Shown: piece by piece, positions 36,236-47,689 of the stretch
Layout: every line of letters starts with the position of its first letter
Numbering within the stretch: the first letter of the stretch is position 1
Origin: Boswellia sacra
Taxonomy: Eukaryota > Streptophyta > Magnoliopsida > Sapindales > Burseraceae
Assembly (NCBI GenBank): GCA_013180625.2
Contig: SNVD02003440.1
Span: forward strand, 1 to 64,000
Direction: 5' to 3'
DNA length: 64,000 nt
Translations under genes and position numbers: made by a program
The notes under the pieces: model-generated
Told to the model about the DNA's origin: nothing
The model's database searches: none
The model's input: the letters and a program-made list of their open reading frames with translations, nothing else

Positions 36236-37114
36236 ATGGAAGAATCATCCGGAGCCATGATAAAATTGACTGCTACAAATTACACACTATGGAGACCCAG
36301 GATGGAGGATCTCCTTAGTTGTAAGGATCTATATGACCCTATAGAATTTGAAGGGCAGAGACCTGAGACAGAAAAAGAGGCAGAGTGGAAGAAAATTAAC
36401 AGAAAATGCATCGGTCAGATCAGACAATGGATCGATCATAGTGTCTTCCACCATGTAGCCAAAGAAACAGATGCATATACTCTATGGAAAAAATTAGAGA
36501 GTATGTATCAAGCCAAGTCAGCACGAAACAAAGCCATCCTGATGAGACGGCTTGTGAACTTGAAGTTGCGGAGCGGAACTCCTGTAGCAGAACATACAAG
36601 TGAGTTCCAGAACTTGGTGAATCAGTTGACAGTAGTCAAGTTACAGCTTGGAGACGAAGAACAAGCACTTTTACTTCTCAGTTCCCTTCCAAATTCATGG
36701 GAGACGTTAGTGGTCTCCATCAGTAATTTAGCATCCGGAGGCAGACTTACCCTATCAATGGTTAAGGATGCCTTAATGAACGAGGAGGCAAGAAGAAAAG
36801 ATGCAGGCACCAGTCAAGATGAAGCCTATATCACAGAGAATCGAGGAAGACAGTCTCGAGGTGAAGACTGGAGAAGAGGTAGAAGCAAAAGCAGAGGCAG
36901 ATCAAGGGGCAGGTCATCAGATGGGCGGAGACCTACGTACAAGTGCTACAACTGTGGCAAAGAGGGACATTTGAAGAGAAATTGTCGCAGTCTTCGGAAG
37001 CAGAACCAGGAGAGTTCACAGGCACAAAGCAACGAAGAACCACGAGTTACAGTGGTAGAAGATGTAACCATCTGTGCAGAAGAGACGTGTTCCACACAGC
37101 AGATCAAGGAGTAG
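36236..37114 (+). CDS. Copia Gag (292 aa)
   Basis: The ATG at 36236 is the first good start after the leader. The capsid-like region begins MEESSGAMIKLTATNYTLW and includes FQNLVNQLTVVKLQLGDEEQ. An Arg/Ser-rich stretch precedes the zinc knuckle CYNCGKEGHLKRNC (about residues 237-250, C-x2-C-x4-H-x4-C). Gag forms the particle and binds element RNA. It ends at TAG while pol continues one base back (-1), so either a small indel or a frameshift is needed. In Tnt1-type elements gag and pol are one frame, so mutation is the simpler reading. Confidence 0.95.
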   Translation: MEESSGAMIKLTATNYTLWRPRMEDLLSCKDLYDPIEFEGQRPETEKEAEWKKINRKCIGQIRQWIDHSVFHHVAKETDAYTLWKKLESMYQAKSARNKAILMRRLVNLKLRSGTPVAEHTSEFQNLVNQLTVVKLQLGDEEQALLLLSSLPNSWETLVVSISNLASGGRLTLSMVKDALMNEEARRKDAGTSQDEAYITENRGRQSRGEDWRRGRSKSRGRSRGRSSDGRRPTYKCYNCGKEGHLKRNCRSLRKQNQESSQAQSNEEPRVTVVEDVTICAEETCSTQQIKE

Positions 37115-39057
37115 AATGGGTCATTGACACAGCAGCTTCCTGCCACGTCACTCCTTGCAGAGAAATCTTCACCACGTACAAAGCAGGAGACTTTGGGATA
37201 GTGAAGATGGGTAACAACAGCACTGCCAAAATCATGGGAATTGGTGATATTCAATTCCAAACGAACGTCGGATGCAAAATAACTTTGAAGGACGTTCGTC
37301 ATGTGCCAGATCTTCGACTCAACTTGCTCTCGGTAAAAGCCTTTGATCAGCAAGGCTATGAGAGTTGCTTCACCAATGGTACATGGAAGATGTTGAAAGG
37401 GGTCATGGTGGTTGCTCGAGGTAAATTATGTGACAATCTTTACAGGACTCATGTAAAGATAAACGGAGAGAGCCTTCATGTAGCAGAACATATGGTACCT
37501 CTAGATTTGTGGCATAAAAGGCTCGGTCACATGGGTGAAAAAGGTTTATCAACTCTTCAGAAAAAGAAGCTGATCACTGTTTCCAAGGATGCAGCGTCTC
37601 ATCCTTGCGACTATTATTTATACGGGAAACAACGGAGAGTGTCATTCAGCTCCTCATCAGTGAAGAAATCAAAGCTATTGGAGCTAGTACACAGTGATGT
37701 ATGCGGACCTCTTGAAGTCGAGTCCTTAGGCGGTAAAAGGTATTTCTTGACCTTTATTGATGATGCATCTCGGAAAGTGTGGGTGTATTTCCTCAGGACG
37801 AAGGATGAAGTTCTGGAGAAGTTCAAGGAGTTTCACGCCATGGTAGAACGTGAAACGGGTAAGAAATTAAAATGCCTTCGATCAGATAACGGAGGCGAGT
37901 ATACCTCCAGAGAGTTCAATGCCTACTGTCGAAGATATGGCATTCGACATGAAAGAACAGTCCCACGCACACCACAACACAATGGAGTGGCCGAGAGGAT
38001 GAATCGAACCATCATGGAACGAGTCAGAAGCATGCTCAGATTGGCTAAGTTACCCAAGCCATTCTGGGGGGAGGCAGTTCGCACCGCCTGTTACTTAATC
38101 AACAGAGCACCATCGGCACCACTGAACTTCGAGATTCCAGAAAAGGTATGGTCTAATAAAAAGCCCTCCTATAATCATTTGAAAGTGTTTGGTTGTTTAG
38201 CCTTCGTACATGTATCCAAGGAGCTCAGACAGAAGCTCGATGCAAGAACTGTTCCATGTATCTTCATCGGTTATGGAGATGAAGAATTCGGATACAGATT
38301 ATGGGATCCCAAAGAAAAGAAAGTCATCCGGAGCAGAGATGTCGTATTTCACGAAGACCAAACATATGAAGACGCTGAAAAGACAACAATATCTACAAAT
38401 CCCACTAGCAGTGCCCCAGATATTGTTGCAGATTCTACCCCAACACCAAATGCTACAAGAAATGACGAGGTACCAGACGAAGTTCCAGAAGCAGATCAGG
38501 AGGAAGAAAATGAAGAGATTGCTGAGCCGGGGGAGCCACAATCACCTATAGAAGCTACTGTACCTCCTGGAAATGAAGAACCTCAGCTACGACGATCTGA
38601 GCGAGGTCGGATTCCGTTGAGGAGATATCCGAAATCAGAGTACACACTGCTTACTGATGAGGGGGAGCTAGAAAGCTTTCATGAAGCTTTATCTCATCCA
38701 GACAAAGAACGATGGTTGCATGCAATGCGAGATGAGATGAATTCTCTAGAGAAGAACAAAACTTATGAACTGGTCGAACTCCCAGACGGAAAGAAGGCAC
38801 TGAAGAACAAGTGGGTATTCAAGCTCAAGAAAGATGGAACAGGAAAGGTGATAAAGCACAAAGCCCGATTGGTGGTAAAAGGATTCCTTCAGAAGAAAGG
38901 AATTGACTTTGATGAAATATTCTCACCGGTGGTAAAAATGTCCTCAATCCGCGTCATCCTCGGATTAACAGCAAGTCTTGATTTGGAGCTTGAACAGATG
39001 GATGTGAAGACAGCATTTCTTCATGGAGACTTGCATGAAGAAATCTACATGGAGTAG
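37085..39057 (+). CDS. Copia pol: protease, integrase and start of RT
   Basis: The useful frame begins near 37085 although it stays open from 36943. Protease shows VEWVIDTAASCHVTP (DTAAS active site). Integrase has an HHCC zinc finger (WHKRLGH...), D in HSDVCGP, D in RSDNGGEY and E in HNGVAERMNR. The RT start has KNKWVFKLKKDG, KARLVVKGF and DVKTAFLHGDL. Lesions: the last Cys of the zinc finger is Tyr (CDYY, codon at 37615-37617), and the frame ends at TAG 39055-39057 where relatives have Gln. Confidence 0.95.
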
Positions 39058-40224
39058 CTAGAAGGGTTCGAGGTTCCAGAAAAAGAACACCTCGTGTGCA
39101 AGCTCAAAAAGAGCTTGTATGGCCTCAAACAAGCACCAAGGCAATGGTACAAGAAGTTTGACTCCTTCATGGTGAGTCATGGGTACAAAAGAACCGCTGC
39201 AGACCAATGCGTCTACTTTCAGAAACTTCCAGGTGGAGACTTTGTTGCATTAATGTTATATGTGGACGACATGTTGATCGTCGGAAAAGATGCAACAAGA
39301 ATAAAGCAGCTGAAGAATGAACTATCAAAAACCTTCGATATGAAGGACTTGGGACCAGCTCAGCAAATCTTGGGGATGCACATTCGTCGAGACAGAAAAC
39401 AAAAGAAATTATGGCTGTCTCAGGAGAAATATGTTGAACAGGTAATTCAAAGGTTCAACATGGATAGTGCTAAGCCAGTTAGTGTACCACTGGCTAATCA
39501 TTTCAAGCTGAGCAAGAGATCATGTCCCTCATCCAAGAAAGAGATAGAGGACATGGCGTCGGTACCCTATTCTTCTGCTGTAGGAAGTTTGATGTATGCC
39601 ATGGTGTGTACAAGGCCAGATATTGCTCATGCTGTCGGAGTCGTGAGCAGATTTCTTTCCAATCCAGGGAAAGAACATTGGGAGGCAGTCAAGTGGATCC
39701 TCAGATACCTTAAAAGTACTTCGAAGATATGCTTGTGTTACGGGGGAGCTAATCCAATCTTGGAAGGCTATACAGATTCAGATATGGCCGGAGAACCTGA
39801 CAGTAGGAAATCTACATCAGGTTTTGTTTACACTTTTGCAGGGGGAGCTGTCTCATGGCAGTCAAGACTACAGAAGTGTGTTGCGCTATCCACGACAGAG
39901 GCAGAATACATTGCCGCAGCGGAAGCTGGAAAAGAAATGTTGTGGCTGAAGCGATTTCTCCAAGAACTTGGGATTGAGCAAAAGGAGTATAAAGTACACT
40001 GTGACAGTCAAAGTGCTTTGGATTTGAGCAAGAATTCAGTGTACCATTCTCGAACGAAGCATATCGACATCCGCTATCATTGGATACGAGAGGTGATAGA
40101 CAAGCAACTGTTGAAACTAGTGAAGATCCATACTAAAGAGAATCCAGCTGACATGTTAACAAAAGTGGTCACCAGAGACAAGCTAGAACTATGCAGAGAC
40201 ATAGTTGGATTAGAAGCTGTCTAA
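39058..40224 (+). CDS. Copia pol: reverse transcriptase catalytic part and RNase H
   Basis: Same frame as the preceding pol part, after the single TAG. It carries CKLKKSLYGLKQAPRQWY, the RT catalytic block LMLYVDDMLIVG (YVDD), MKDLGPAQQILGM, PYSSAVGSLMYAM and RPDIAH. RNase H follows with EGYTDSDMAG, LSTTEAEY and HCDSQSALDLS, and the conserved tail TKHIDIRYHWIRE. It ends at TAA 40222-40224. All RT and RNase H active-site residues are present. Confidence 0.95.
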   Translation, partial: LEGFEVPEKEHLVCKLKKSLYGLKQAPRQWYKKFDSFMVSHGYKRTAADQCVYFQKLPGGDFVALMLYVDDMLIVGKDATRIKQLKNELSKTFDMKDLGPAQQILGMHIRRDRKQKKLWLSQEKYVEQVIQRFNMDSAKPVSVPLANHFKLSKRSCPSSKKEIEDMASVPYSSAVGSLMYAMVCTRPDIAHAVGVVSRFLSNPGKEHWEAVKWILRYLKSTSKICLCYGGANPILEGYTDSDMAGEPDSRKSTSGFVYTFAGGAVSWQSRLQKCVALSTTEAEYIAAAEAGKEMLWLKRFLQELGIEQKEYKVHCDSQSALDLSKNSVYHSRTKHIDIRYHWIREVIDKQLLKLVKIHTKENPADMLTKVVTRDKLELCRDIVGLEAV

Positions 40225-40253
40225 TTACGTTTGGTGTTACTCCCTTTCACATG

Positions 40254-40268
40254 GGATGGAGGGGGAGA
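40254..40268 (+). other. Polypurine tract of the copia element
   Basis: GGATGGAGGGGGAGA two bases before the 3' LTR, the priming site for plus-strand synthesis. Confidence 0.9.
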
Positions 40269-40270
40269 AT

Positions 40271-40670
40271 TGATGAGCTCATGCATGACATGCATGAGTT
40301 CTAGAATTATGCTGAGCTCATGCATGACATGCATGGCTTCCAGAATCCCTCCCATGCGAATGCATTGAGAGTCAAATTAGTTAGGCACCTCCAATTTTGA
40401 AAATCAAAGGAAGTAGCCAAATTTGATTTGAATTTGTATGCAGAATTTTTCCTATAAATATGGGACGAATTCTGCCTTGTTTAAGCATTAGAGAGATTCC
40501 AGAGAGAGTCTAGGTTCCAGAACCAGAGAGTTCTGAGTGTTAGAGAGCCTTGTTGAGCTCCAGGATTAGTTTAGAGGAGTTTTTGTGTAAATCTTGTATA
40601 TTGATTTTCTCTGTTAATACAAGTCATTTTTCTCCCAAATTCTGTTCTGAGTTCTTATTACATCCCAACA
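40271..40670 (+). repeat. 3' LTR of the copia element
   Basis: Same 400-bp length and ends as the 5' LTR, followed by the ACTAT target duplication at 40671-40675. Confidence 0.97.
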
Positions 40671-40675
40671 ACTAT

Positions 40676-41184
40676 GTGAATGTGACGAATGTCATATAAT
40701 TGTGCTAGCTCCTCCTACAAAATACCAACAAAGAAGTAATTACATAATAAAAAAATAAAAAAACATTTTTAACATGACAATAAATTTAATTAGAGGATCG
40801 TTGGTGTAGTCTAAAAGCAATTAGTTTTGTGTCAATTGCTAAACAATTCCACTAGCTAAGATGCATTTTTGTCATTCAAATTCTCTTTGAATTTACGCAC
40901 ATGTCAATGCATGTAAAGACCAAGCGCTTGAGACACAAAATGAAACTAGAATTTTGATATATTCGTGTCTTTGAAGTTAATGGACAACAAGTAGACTCAT
41001 AATTAATTTCATGTGCTCGTAAAGATCATAGAGACAAAAGCTTGAGAACGGCCAAAGTCGTACCAACTAGCTTCTTGTGTCTGTGCAAACGTATGTCGAT
41101 GTACAGAATTTAATATTTTAAACTGTTAGAAACTCTCAAAATATCAAACATTTTTCGAATTCATTGACATGGCCGTTTCCAATT
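40676..41184. other. Spacer, no gene seen
   Basis: AT-rich non-coding DNA that was continuous with 35061 and leftward before the copia insertion. Confidence 0.4.
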
Positions 41185-41545
41185 ACATGATTTACGATGT
41201 AGCTTACAGCAAATTGGGCAGTCAAGAAAGCATCTATTTGCTAATGAATCTTAAATATATTTAAATAGTAGAATATATTGTCCTCTTTATCAACTGAGCA
41301 TTGTGATACGAAATCTTCTTGTTCTCTTAAAAAGAAGATTCAGAGCAGCAAAGTCTCATAGTATTTTATGACATTATTGAAGTTGTTAATTAAATAATTT
41401 AGAAGGGAGAATTCGTATCACAATGTTCAGCTATGCTGATTGAGACAAACCCCTTGCACTTTAACTAACTATAATAAGATTCATTAGCAAATACATGTTT
41501 TCTTGCCTTCCAATTTGTTGTAAGCTACGTCTTAAGTCAATGTCA
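41185..41545. repeat. Fold-back (inverted repeat) element, about 360 bp
   Basis: The left arm starts near 41190 (GATGTAGCTTACAGCAAATT) and pairs with the reverse complement of about 41474-41535. Inner arms pair again (CTGAGCATTGTGATACGA near 41295 with TCGTATCACAATGTTCAG near 41416). The middle of the arms is more diverged. No coding potential. Confidence 0.7.
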
Positions 41546-42802
41546 AAAGAGATTGATTAGTCCAAAATGCCAAATTGCTATAACTTTACATTTAGATTAA
41601 TATTTGTTCCACCGCCTGTAGATGATGAAAGCTGAAAATGACTTCAAGGCTTATGCCAAAGCAACTTTAGGAACATTACATAATCAAAAATAACTTTTTA
41701 ATCTTTCGAATAAAAAATGACGCGACAAATGGATAGAAAATTATCAATTGGGGTTATAGTCGAAAAATTTAAAAAAAATGCACCAAATTTAAGTATGGGT
41801 TACAAAAATGACCTTGTCCTAAAATATTTGCATGTCATGATTCTCTATCGAGTATCAGACACTATTAAACACTGTTAAATAATGTCCAACAGACTCGTTG
41901 AACACTGTAGGATGTCAGATAGGGTCATAACATATAAATTTTCAAAGACATAATCATTTATCAAGGAAGTCCCCTAATTCGGGGTACTTTTAATTTGCCC
42001 TAGATTATGTTGAACCAAATCTAAGTAAATCCTATAAATTTTTATCACTTTTATAAATGTGTTATTTCATAAATAACACATAAAAGGAAAAATAAATATT
42101 TACCAAAAAAAAATAATTTCAGAGGATGATGTAAAAGAAAGCTTCAAAATATTATTTCATGTTTTTTTAATGAGATTCATCAATTTTTTTTTTCTATCAA
42201 CGAAGGCTAGAAAACATAACTACTAAAACATATGTTATGTCAAGTTGATGGCAAAAAATAAATGGTACTTTATTGCATGTTGTTATCGATTTATCAAAAA
42301 TTTAATTTTTTTGGAACTCGATTCTATAGGAGCATATATAGAAATTGGAAAAGAAAATGACAGCTTTTAATATATATATAGATGTTTTAGAAACTTGATG
42401 GAGGATTTTTTTTTAACATAATACTTAAAGTTAGAGACTTCATGAGTCCCGGGGGTCGACTCCGCAGCCTAAGTAAACATAGTGCATGCTGTTCTCAATT
42501 AATCAAAAAATAGTTTTAGTTGAACTCCTCTGTAGTTTGTATAGGAGGATATCTAGAAAGGAAATTGGAAAAGAAAATGACAACTTTCAATATATATATT
42601 TTTTTCTTTTTACGAAAATGCATTTTTTTTTTTTAAATAATGTTTAAAGTCAGAAAGTTGAGTTTCGAGGGTCTCAGCAGGCAAAGTCGATAGAGCGTAG
42701 ATTTCATATGACAAAAGCAGGTGGACAACCGTCTACTTTGACTCCATAATTGAACTTGGACTTACATCTTTTAGATTTGAGCTTATTATTTACTCAATTA
42801 GA
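41546..42802. repeat. Spacer with a degenerate tandem duplication
   Basis: No gene. A block of about 150 bp near 42305-42450 recurs near 42515-42660, sharing GAAATTGGAAAAGAAAATGA, AATATATATA and a T-rich run. Confidence 0.45.
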
Positions 42803-42970
42803 CAATGTTACACCTACAACCAACTACTTATAATCTAAGTTGTTAAAAATTCACTGGAGAAGCAAAAAAATAAAAAAGAAAAAAGAAAAGTTATTTGTCT
42901 AGTAGAATTTCACCAACTTAGGTTATAAAAAATTGGTTATAAAATTTGGTTATAAATGTAGTATTATTCT
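42803..42970. mobile_element. MITE family copy 2
   Basis: Ends CAATGTTACACCTACAACCA and TATAAATGTAGTATTATTCT form an imperfect inverted repeat. The interior TTTCACCAACTTAGGTTATA matches the inner sequence of copies 1 and 3. Confidence 0.55.
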
Positions 42971-42986
42971 ACTCAATTTACAGGTC

Positions 42987-43141
42987 AAGAATAATTATAC
43001 TCTTCCTAAATAAAATATCAAAATTTGGGTCCTAAATGACGAAGCAAGTGATATGGCATTTGCTACATCAGTTACTAAAATTTAATGCAAAATTTGATAT
43101 CCAAAATTTGGAATTCTACTTAGGAGAATATCATTACTCTT
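42987..43141. mobile_element. MITE with about 45-bp terminal inverted repeats (155 bp)
   Basis: The left end AAGAATAATTATACTCTTCC pairs with the reverse complement of the right end, AAGAGTAATGATATTCTCCT. Between them lies GATATGGCATTTGCTACATC, also seen in worn form near 31600. The flanking duplication is unclear. Confidence 0.65.
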
Positions 43142-43805
43142 AGAGTCAATATTTTTTGAAACTAATATTTTAATTCTTAGATTTCAATTTTTTTACAAGT
43201 GATAATATTAATATTTATTAAAATATGAAGTTCAGAATTTGAGATTAAAAATCTTCAAGTCTAAAAATTAACCAAGACCAAAGTGGTAGAAGTTTTAATA
43301 TCCCTTAGGTAACTTATATGAAATAACTTGCCAATGCCTCTTTATAAATTGCGTCATGTGGCTTCTACCATCTATGATTCGCTTAAGCTGTTTAAGAGTT
43401 TCATTTGTATTTTCTTTATGTATTATAAATATAAATATTTTTATATTTTTATTTCATAAAATATAATTCTTTTATGTAGTATGGTTGAGAAAAAACAAAA
43501 TTTTATTTTTTTATAAATTATTTCAATTTTTTGTTCAAAACTTCAGTTGTTTTCCATTTAAATTTAAATTTTACTTTTATTTAAGAATAGTAATAAATAA
43601 TTTTTTAACTATATATGATTCAAAAAATACATCAAACGCATTATTGTTGTTTCCCGAAAATATTGGCTTGTTTTTGTAAGGCATTGTGGAAGAAAAATAA
43701 ATATAATTTTCAAATTAATTTATTTGATGCTATGGATCGATTAAAGAATTTGAGCAATCCAATATTGTGTTATATGTTGCTATATATCATATACAATTAC
43801 TATAT
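43142..43805. other. AT-rich spacer, no gene seen
   Basis: The frames at 43485-43857 are low-complexity products of AT bias without domains. Confidence 0.45.
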
Positions 43806-45499
43806 AATTCTATATAAAGTATTGAAAAAGTTAATTATATGTAAATTTAGAAAATAAATTCCACTAATATATTTATTTAAACTAAAAATGTCATATTGAA
43901 CATACTATATTTGTAGAGAAACTAGTCTGGAGTATCTAAAAAATTAATTATGTATTTTCCATGCACTGTCCCTATTTAGTCAATTTTTGGTAGGGGAGGC
44001 AATTTGGGTCAATTCTATATAAATTATTGAAAAAGTCAATTATACGTAAATTCAGAAAATAAATTCCACTAATATATTTATCTAAATAAAAATTTCATAT
44101 GGAACATACTATATTTGTAGAGAAACTAGTCCGGAGCATTTTTATGCAAAAAAATCCATAAGTGCATAGAATCGAAACAAATAATATAATGATGAGTGAG
44201 TTATCGTTCCCACGAGGATTAGTTATTAACTATTAAACTTAATCTAACTATGATTTTATTCGAATAATAATTTAAATAGCAAATTTTAAAAGAACTAATT
44301 AACTAACTAACTGGGATAAAGTTAAACACTAATCAAACAGATAAAATTTAAACTAAGTTGAGAGAAATTCAATAGTTATAAGCTCTAGGGTATCAAGTTA
44401 CACCTAAGTTATTACTTTATTATTCTATTTAATTCAATTAATGTTCATCGATCTTGTTGCCAACCAATTTCTCTAAGGTAATTGTTATTCTATTTCAAGC
44501 AATAACAATGTATATTTATAGGGAGAATCACATCTCTATCTCATCTAACAACCTATAAATAACCATTAAGCACAAGAAATCATATAAGGTTGCCCAAATC
44601 ACAATTATATTTATATCTCATGTGAGTTTATGGTGAATCAATCAATAATTAATATAAATTAACTTCTTAGTCTAATTTATATCTCAAATCATGCAATAAT
44701 TGGCCAGACCATCACAAGTATTAAACACATGAAAAATTCACTCAACAAGAAATTGAATAAATATTAATATATTGAATTGAAATAATAGAGTATCAAACTT
44801 AGCTACATCCTAACCCTAACAAAAAAAACAAAAAACGATTTAGTTCACAATGTAAGGAAAAATAACACAAGCAAATCGAGTAGCATTCATAGATTACAAA
44901 GAAGGAAGAAAGACTTAGGGAACTTGAAGATTCTCCTTGAATTGTGCCTCCAAGGGTTGTAAATTGCTTTCTTGCCTCTAAGCACCTCTAATGATGCCTA
45001 TAATCCCCTAAAGAAGACCTAAAACTTATCTATTTATAATCTATAAGAGAAAGACTCCGAATCCGAGTTAAAGGAGGAATCTTGAAAATTTTTAGAATTA
45101 GTCTTGCACAGGAGTGTAGCTACAGTGGCGTGAAAGCGCCAACTTTCTGGTTTTGGAAGCTTTGTTGTTCTAGATCTCATGCTGCTGTGCCATTTTGTGT
45201 TACGCTGGAGCGTCAAGTCTCTAATTTGGACATCCGCACTTTTCCTCTTTTAGGCCTTTTTAGTCCTATTTTTGATGTGCTTTATTAGGAATCCGATTCC
45301 TTTCCAAAGAATCTGCATTGAATTAAAATAATATATTATTTTCTCCTTATTTTACTCAAAAACTAATTAAAAATTTAATTTAAGTGTATTAAATTAGTGA
45401 ATAAAATTTATTAACAAGTATCTAAAAAATTAATTATGTATTTTCCAGGCACTCTCCCTCTTTAGTCAATTTTTGGTAAGGGTGGCAATTTGGGTCACA
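43806..45499. repeat. 205-bp tandem duplication, second copy split by a solo LTR
   Basis: Unit 1 (43806-44010) is repeated from 44011. Both contain AACATACTATATTTGTAGAG. Unit 2 is interrupted after 44134 and resumes at 45419 (TATCTAAAAAATTAATTATG). Both units end in GGTGGCAATTTGGGTCA-like sequence, the left tip of the hAT-like element, so that element was present before the duplication. Confidence 0.75.
44135..45418 (-). repeat. Solo LTR-like insertion, Athila-related
   Basis: 1284 bp absent from the equivalent place in unit 1. It shows family-like landmarks: ATCGTTCCCACGAGGATTAG near 44203, analogous to the GATCCACGAGGAAGG of the Athila LTRs, and a TATA-type box (TATAAATAG on the minus strand near 45028). 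There is no internal coding region. TG...CA ends and a target duplication cannot be fixed by eye. Confidence 0.55.
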
Positions 45500-46004
45500 A
45501 CACGCGAACATGACACGAATACGATACACGATTAATAAATGGGTCGGATTCATACTGAGGTTATTCAACACGTCAACCCGTTTAATGACACGAATAGTTA
45601 AATATATATTGTCAATTATTAAGATGCAAGCTCATATAATGATATGAATTTTTACCTATTTACAATATATATATATATATTATAAAAATAAAAATTTTAT
45701 ATTATAAAGTAAATTAATTTACATAATAGTAAATTATGATGATTTTAATTAAATTATGATGATTTTAATAATTTTTTATATTAACAATTATTTATATTAT
45801 AAAAATAATTTTAATTGATGTACATATATCGAATATGATATATTATGCATAATTATGTTAAACAATTAAGTAAATTATATGAATTAAATATAACACGATT
45901 ACAACACGTGTGTAACACATTTAATAACCGTTTTGAATCTGTGTTTCATGCTTCGACATAAATAATTAAATAAATCGACACGCGTGACATGAATTGTAGT
46001 CCTA
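45477..46004. mobile_element. hAT-like non-autonomous element, 528 bp
   Basis: The left end TAAGGGTGGCAATTTGGGTC pairs with the reverse complement of the right end (TAGGACTACAATTCATGTCA). GGGTGGCAA ends are typical of hAT elements. The flanks ATTTTTGG (45469-45476) and ATTTTTTGG (45 bases of AT removed, 46005-46013) look like an 8-bp duplication with one inserted T. The interior is CACG-rich at the ends and AT-rich in the middle, without transposase. Confidence 0.65.
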
Positions 46005-46013
46005 ATTTTTTGG

Positions 46014-47422
46014 GCCCAGGGTGGGGGATATGTCATCCAACAATGGATAGAATTGTCAATTCCTGTGGGCCAAGGACATTTCTAAGCTCTAAGAATGTTG
46101 TCAACAAGGCCCAAATTGAAGCCTACGACAAGGACTAGTTATTGATGCAGTGGATCATACATGTAAGTAGGTCCACCACGCCCTTCAACCTTCCTAGTGG
46201 ACATGGTAGAGCGCAGGAATTTTGTTGTTTGACTTTAGCACCAAGAACAAGTGAAGAATTTTTCCTCTAATTGAGCGAATTTTCGCCACATAAGCTTGAA
46301 AATACCGCCGTTTATGCTTTCATGCATAGAAAGGGAAGTGCTGAATTTCTTCATTAGCTCTTGTAATTGTCTATGTGAGCATTTAATGTCTGCCAAAGCT
46401 ACTCATAAGCCCCATCAACTAATTAAGAAAAGTTTTAACGAGAAAATAGAGGTATATTGCATTAATATTCATCTAACAAGATCATGCTACATATATTTAT
46501 CTTATATTTTTTCTTTCTTTAAATAGAAACGATATTGCACTGATATATGAATCACATGGCAAGTCATTTTTAAAGTGAATCCTTTTATGACATAATTTTA
46601 ATATTAGACGGTTGCATGGATAACATTGTACATTCCTTCAACTTATTCAATCTCTTTGGCATTATATAAATATGAACATTCTATACATCGTAAATTAAAG
46701 TACACAGAATTGTAAATTAAAGTATGGCATAGTTGAGAGATCTCATTACCCACTATTTTACAACGTTTTTAGCAAGTGCGAAAGAGGTGAAGAACAAAAG
46801 AGAAAAATGGATGGATGGTTATTATATATGCGAATTTAATTTTGGAAAGTTAGCACTCATCCCAACCCACTAGTTACCACTTTCAATTCTTATAACGATT
46901 TTCTATTTGTTATGATAAGTGCTTGAGTCATTGGAACAATCTTTATTCTAAATTTATAATTAATTATCTAACATTATCTTGTAACTTTAAATTATGTAGA
47001 TTTGTATGTAACCTTTTTTAATTCTCTCCACGAGCATATTTATCTTGGCTAGTTTTTAACTATGCTTATAGGTGCTCTTTGACTTTGATCGCATTTGTGA
47101 TTCTCCACATAAACTCCTCCTTCTTTTGCCCACCTCTCTAATTTTTTATTCCAAGTCACATAAGCATGTTTATCTCTTATTGATCCTCATTTACGTTATT
47201 ATCAAAAGGCAAATCAATAGGAGAGATTAATCCTTTGCACACAGAAGTATAAACTTTTAATTTGAATATAATATTTCCTTGAAGAAAAAATTCTTTTCAA
47301 ATTTGTTATATTTGTAATCTTATCAAATCAGCCTAAGTATGACAAGTCCATATGTTGTTTTCATACACACTATTAGATTAAAAAAAAAAAAATTAGAACA
47401 ACTAATAAGATTAATATTTCAA
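46014..47422. other. Spacer, no gene seen
   Basis: Non-coding AT-rich DNA. The frame at 46296-46526 has no recognisable features. Confidence 0.45.
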
Positions 47423-47535
47423 ATAATATTACAGCTACAATCCATTCACAACCAACTCTCCACTCCAATGAATTTTTGCCAACTCAGGTTGTAAGAAGAG
47501 TTGACTGTAAATAAGTTATATGTATAACATTGCTC
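47423..47535. mobile_element. MITE family copy 3
   Basis: Starts AATAATATTACAGCTACAAT and ends TATGTATAACATTGCTC. The inner TTTTGCCAACTCAGGTTGTA is shared with copy 1 and copy 2. Confidence 0.6.
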
Positions 47536-47689
47536 AATCTTTCAAGCCACATCATCAAGAAATATAGATATCAAAACTTAGGTAAAGACTTCACCCGCCT
47601 AAACGTTAATCCAGCCTCCACTAAGGTTCACTGTGCTCTAAGTTGTAAGTCACTAATGCTATCATGTCTTCCTAAGTTCATTTATTCAC

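Larger units (their letters stand above)
35067..40670 (+). mobile_element. Tnt1-like Ty1/copia retrotransposon (Tork lineage), near-intact
   Basis: Two 400-bp LTRs (35067-35466, 40271-40670), a perfect 5-bp target duplication ACTAT (35062-35066 and 40671-40675), a tRNA-Met primer site, a polypurine tract, and gag-protease-integrase-RT-RNase H in copia order. I count four differences between the LTRs, so the insertion is young. The coding region has three visible lesions: a gag/pol frame shift near 37090-37114, a Cys-to-Tyr change in the integrase zinc finger, and one TAG in pol (39055-39057). Residue-level similarity to tobacco Tnt1 runs through the whole of pol. Confidence 0.97.

Noticed and set aside
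43485..43857. Two small plus-strand genes
   Set aside because: Low-complexity Phe/Lys/Asn-rich frames in very AT-rich DNA, without start context or domains.
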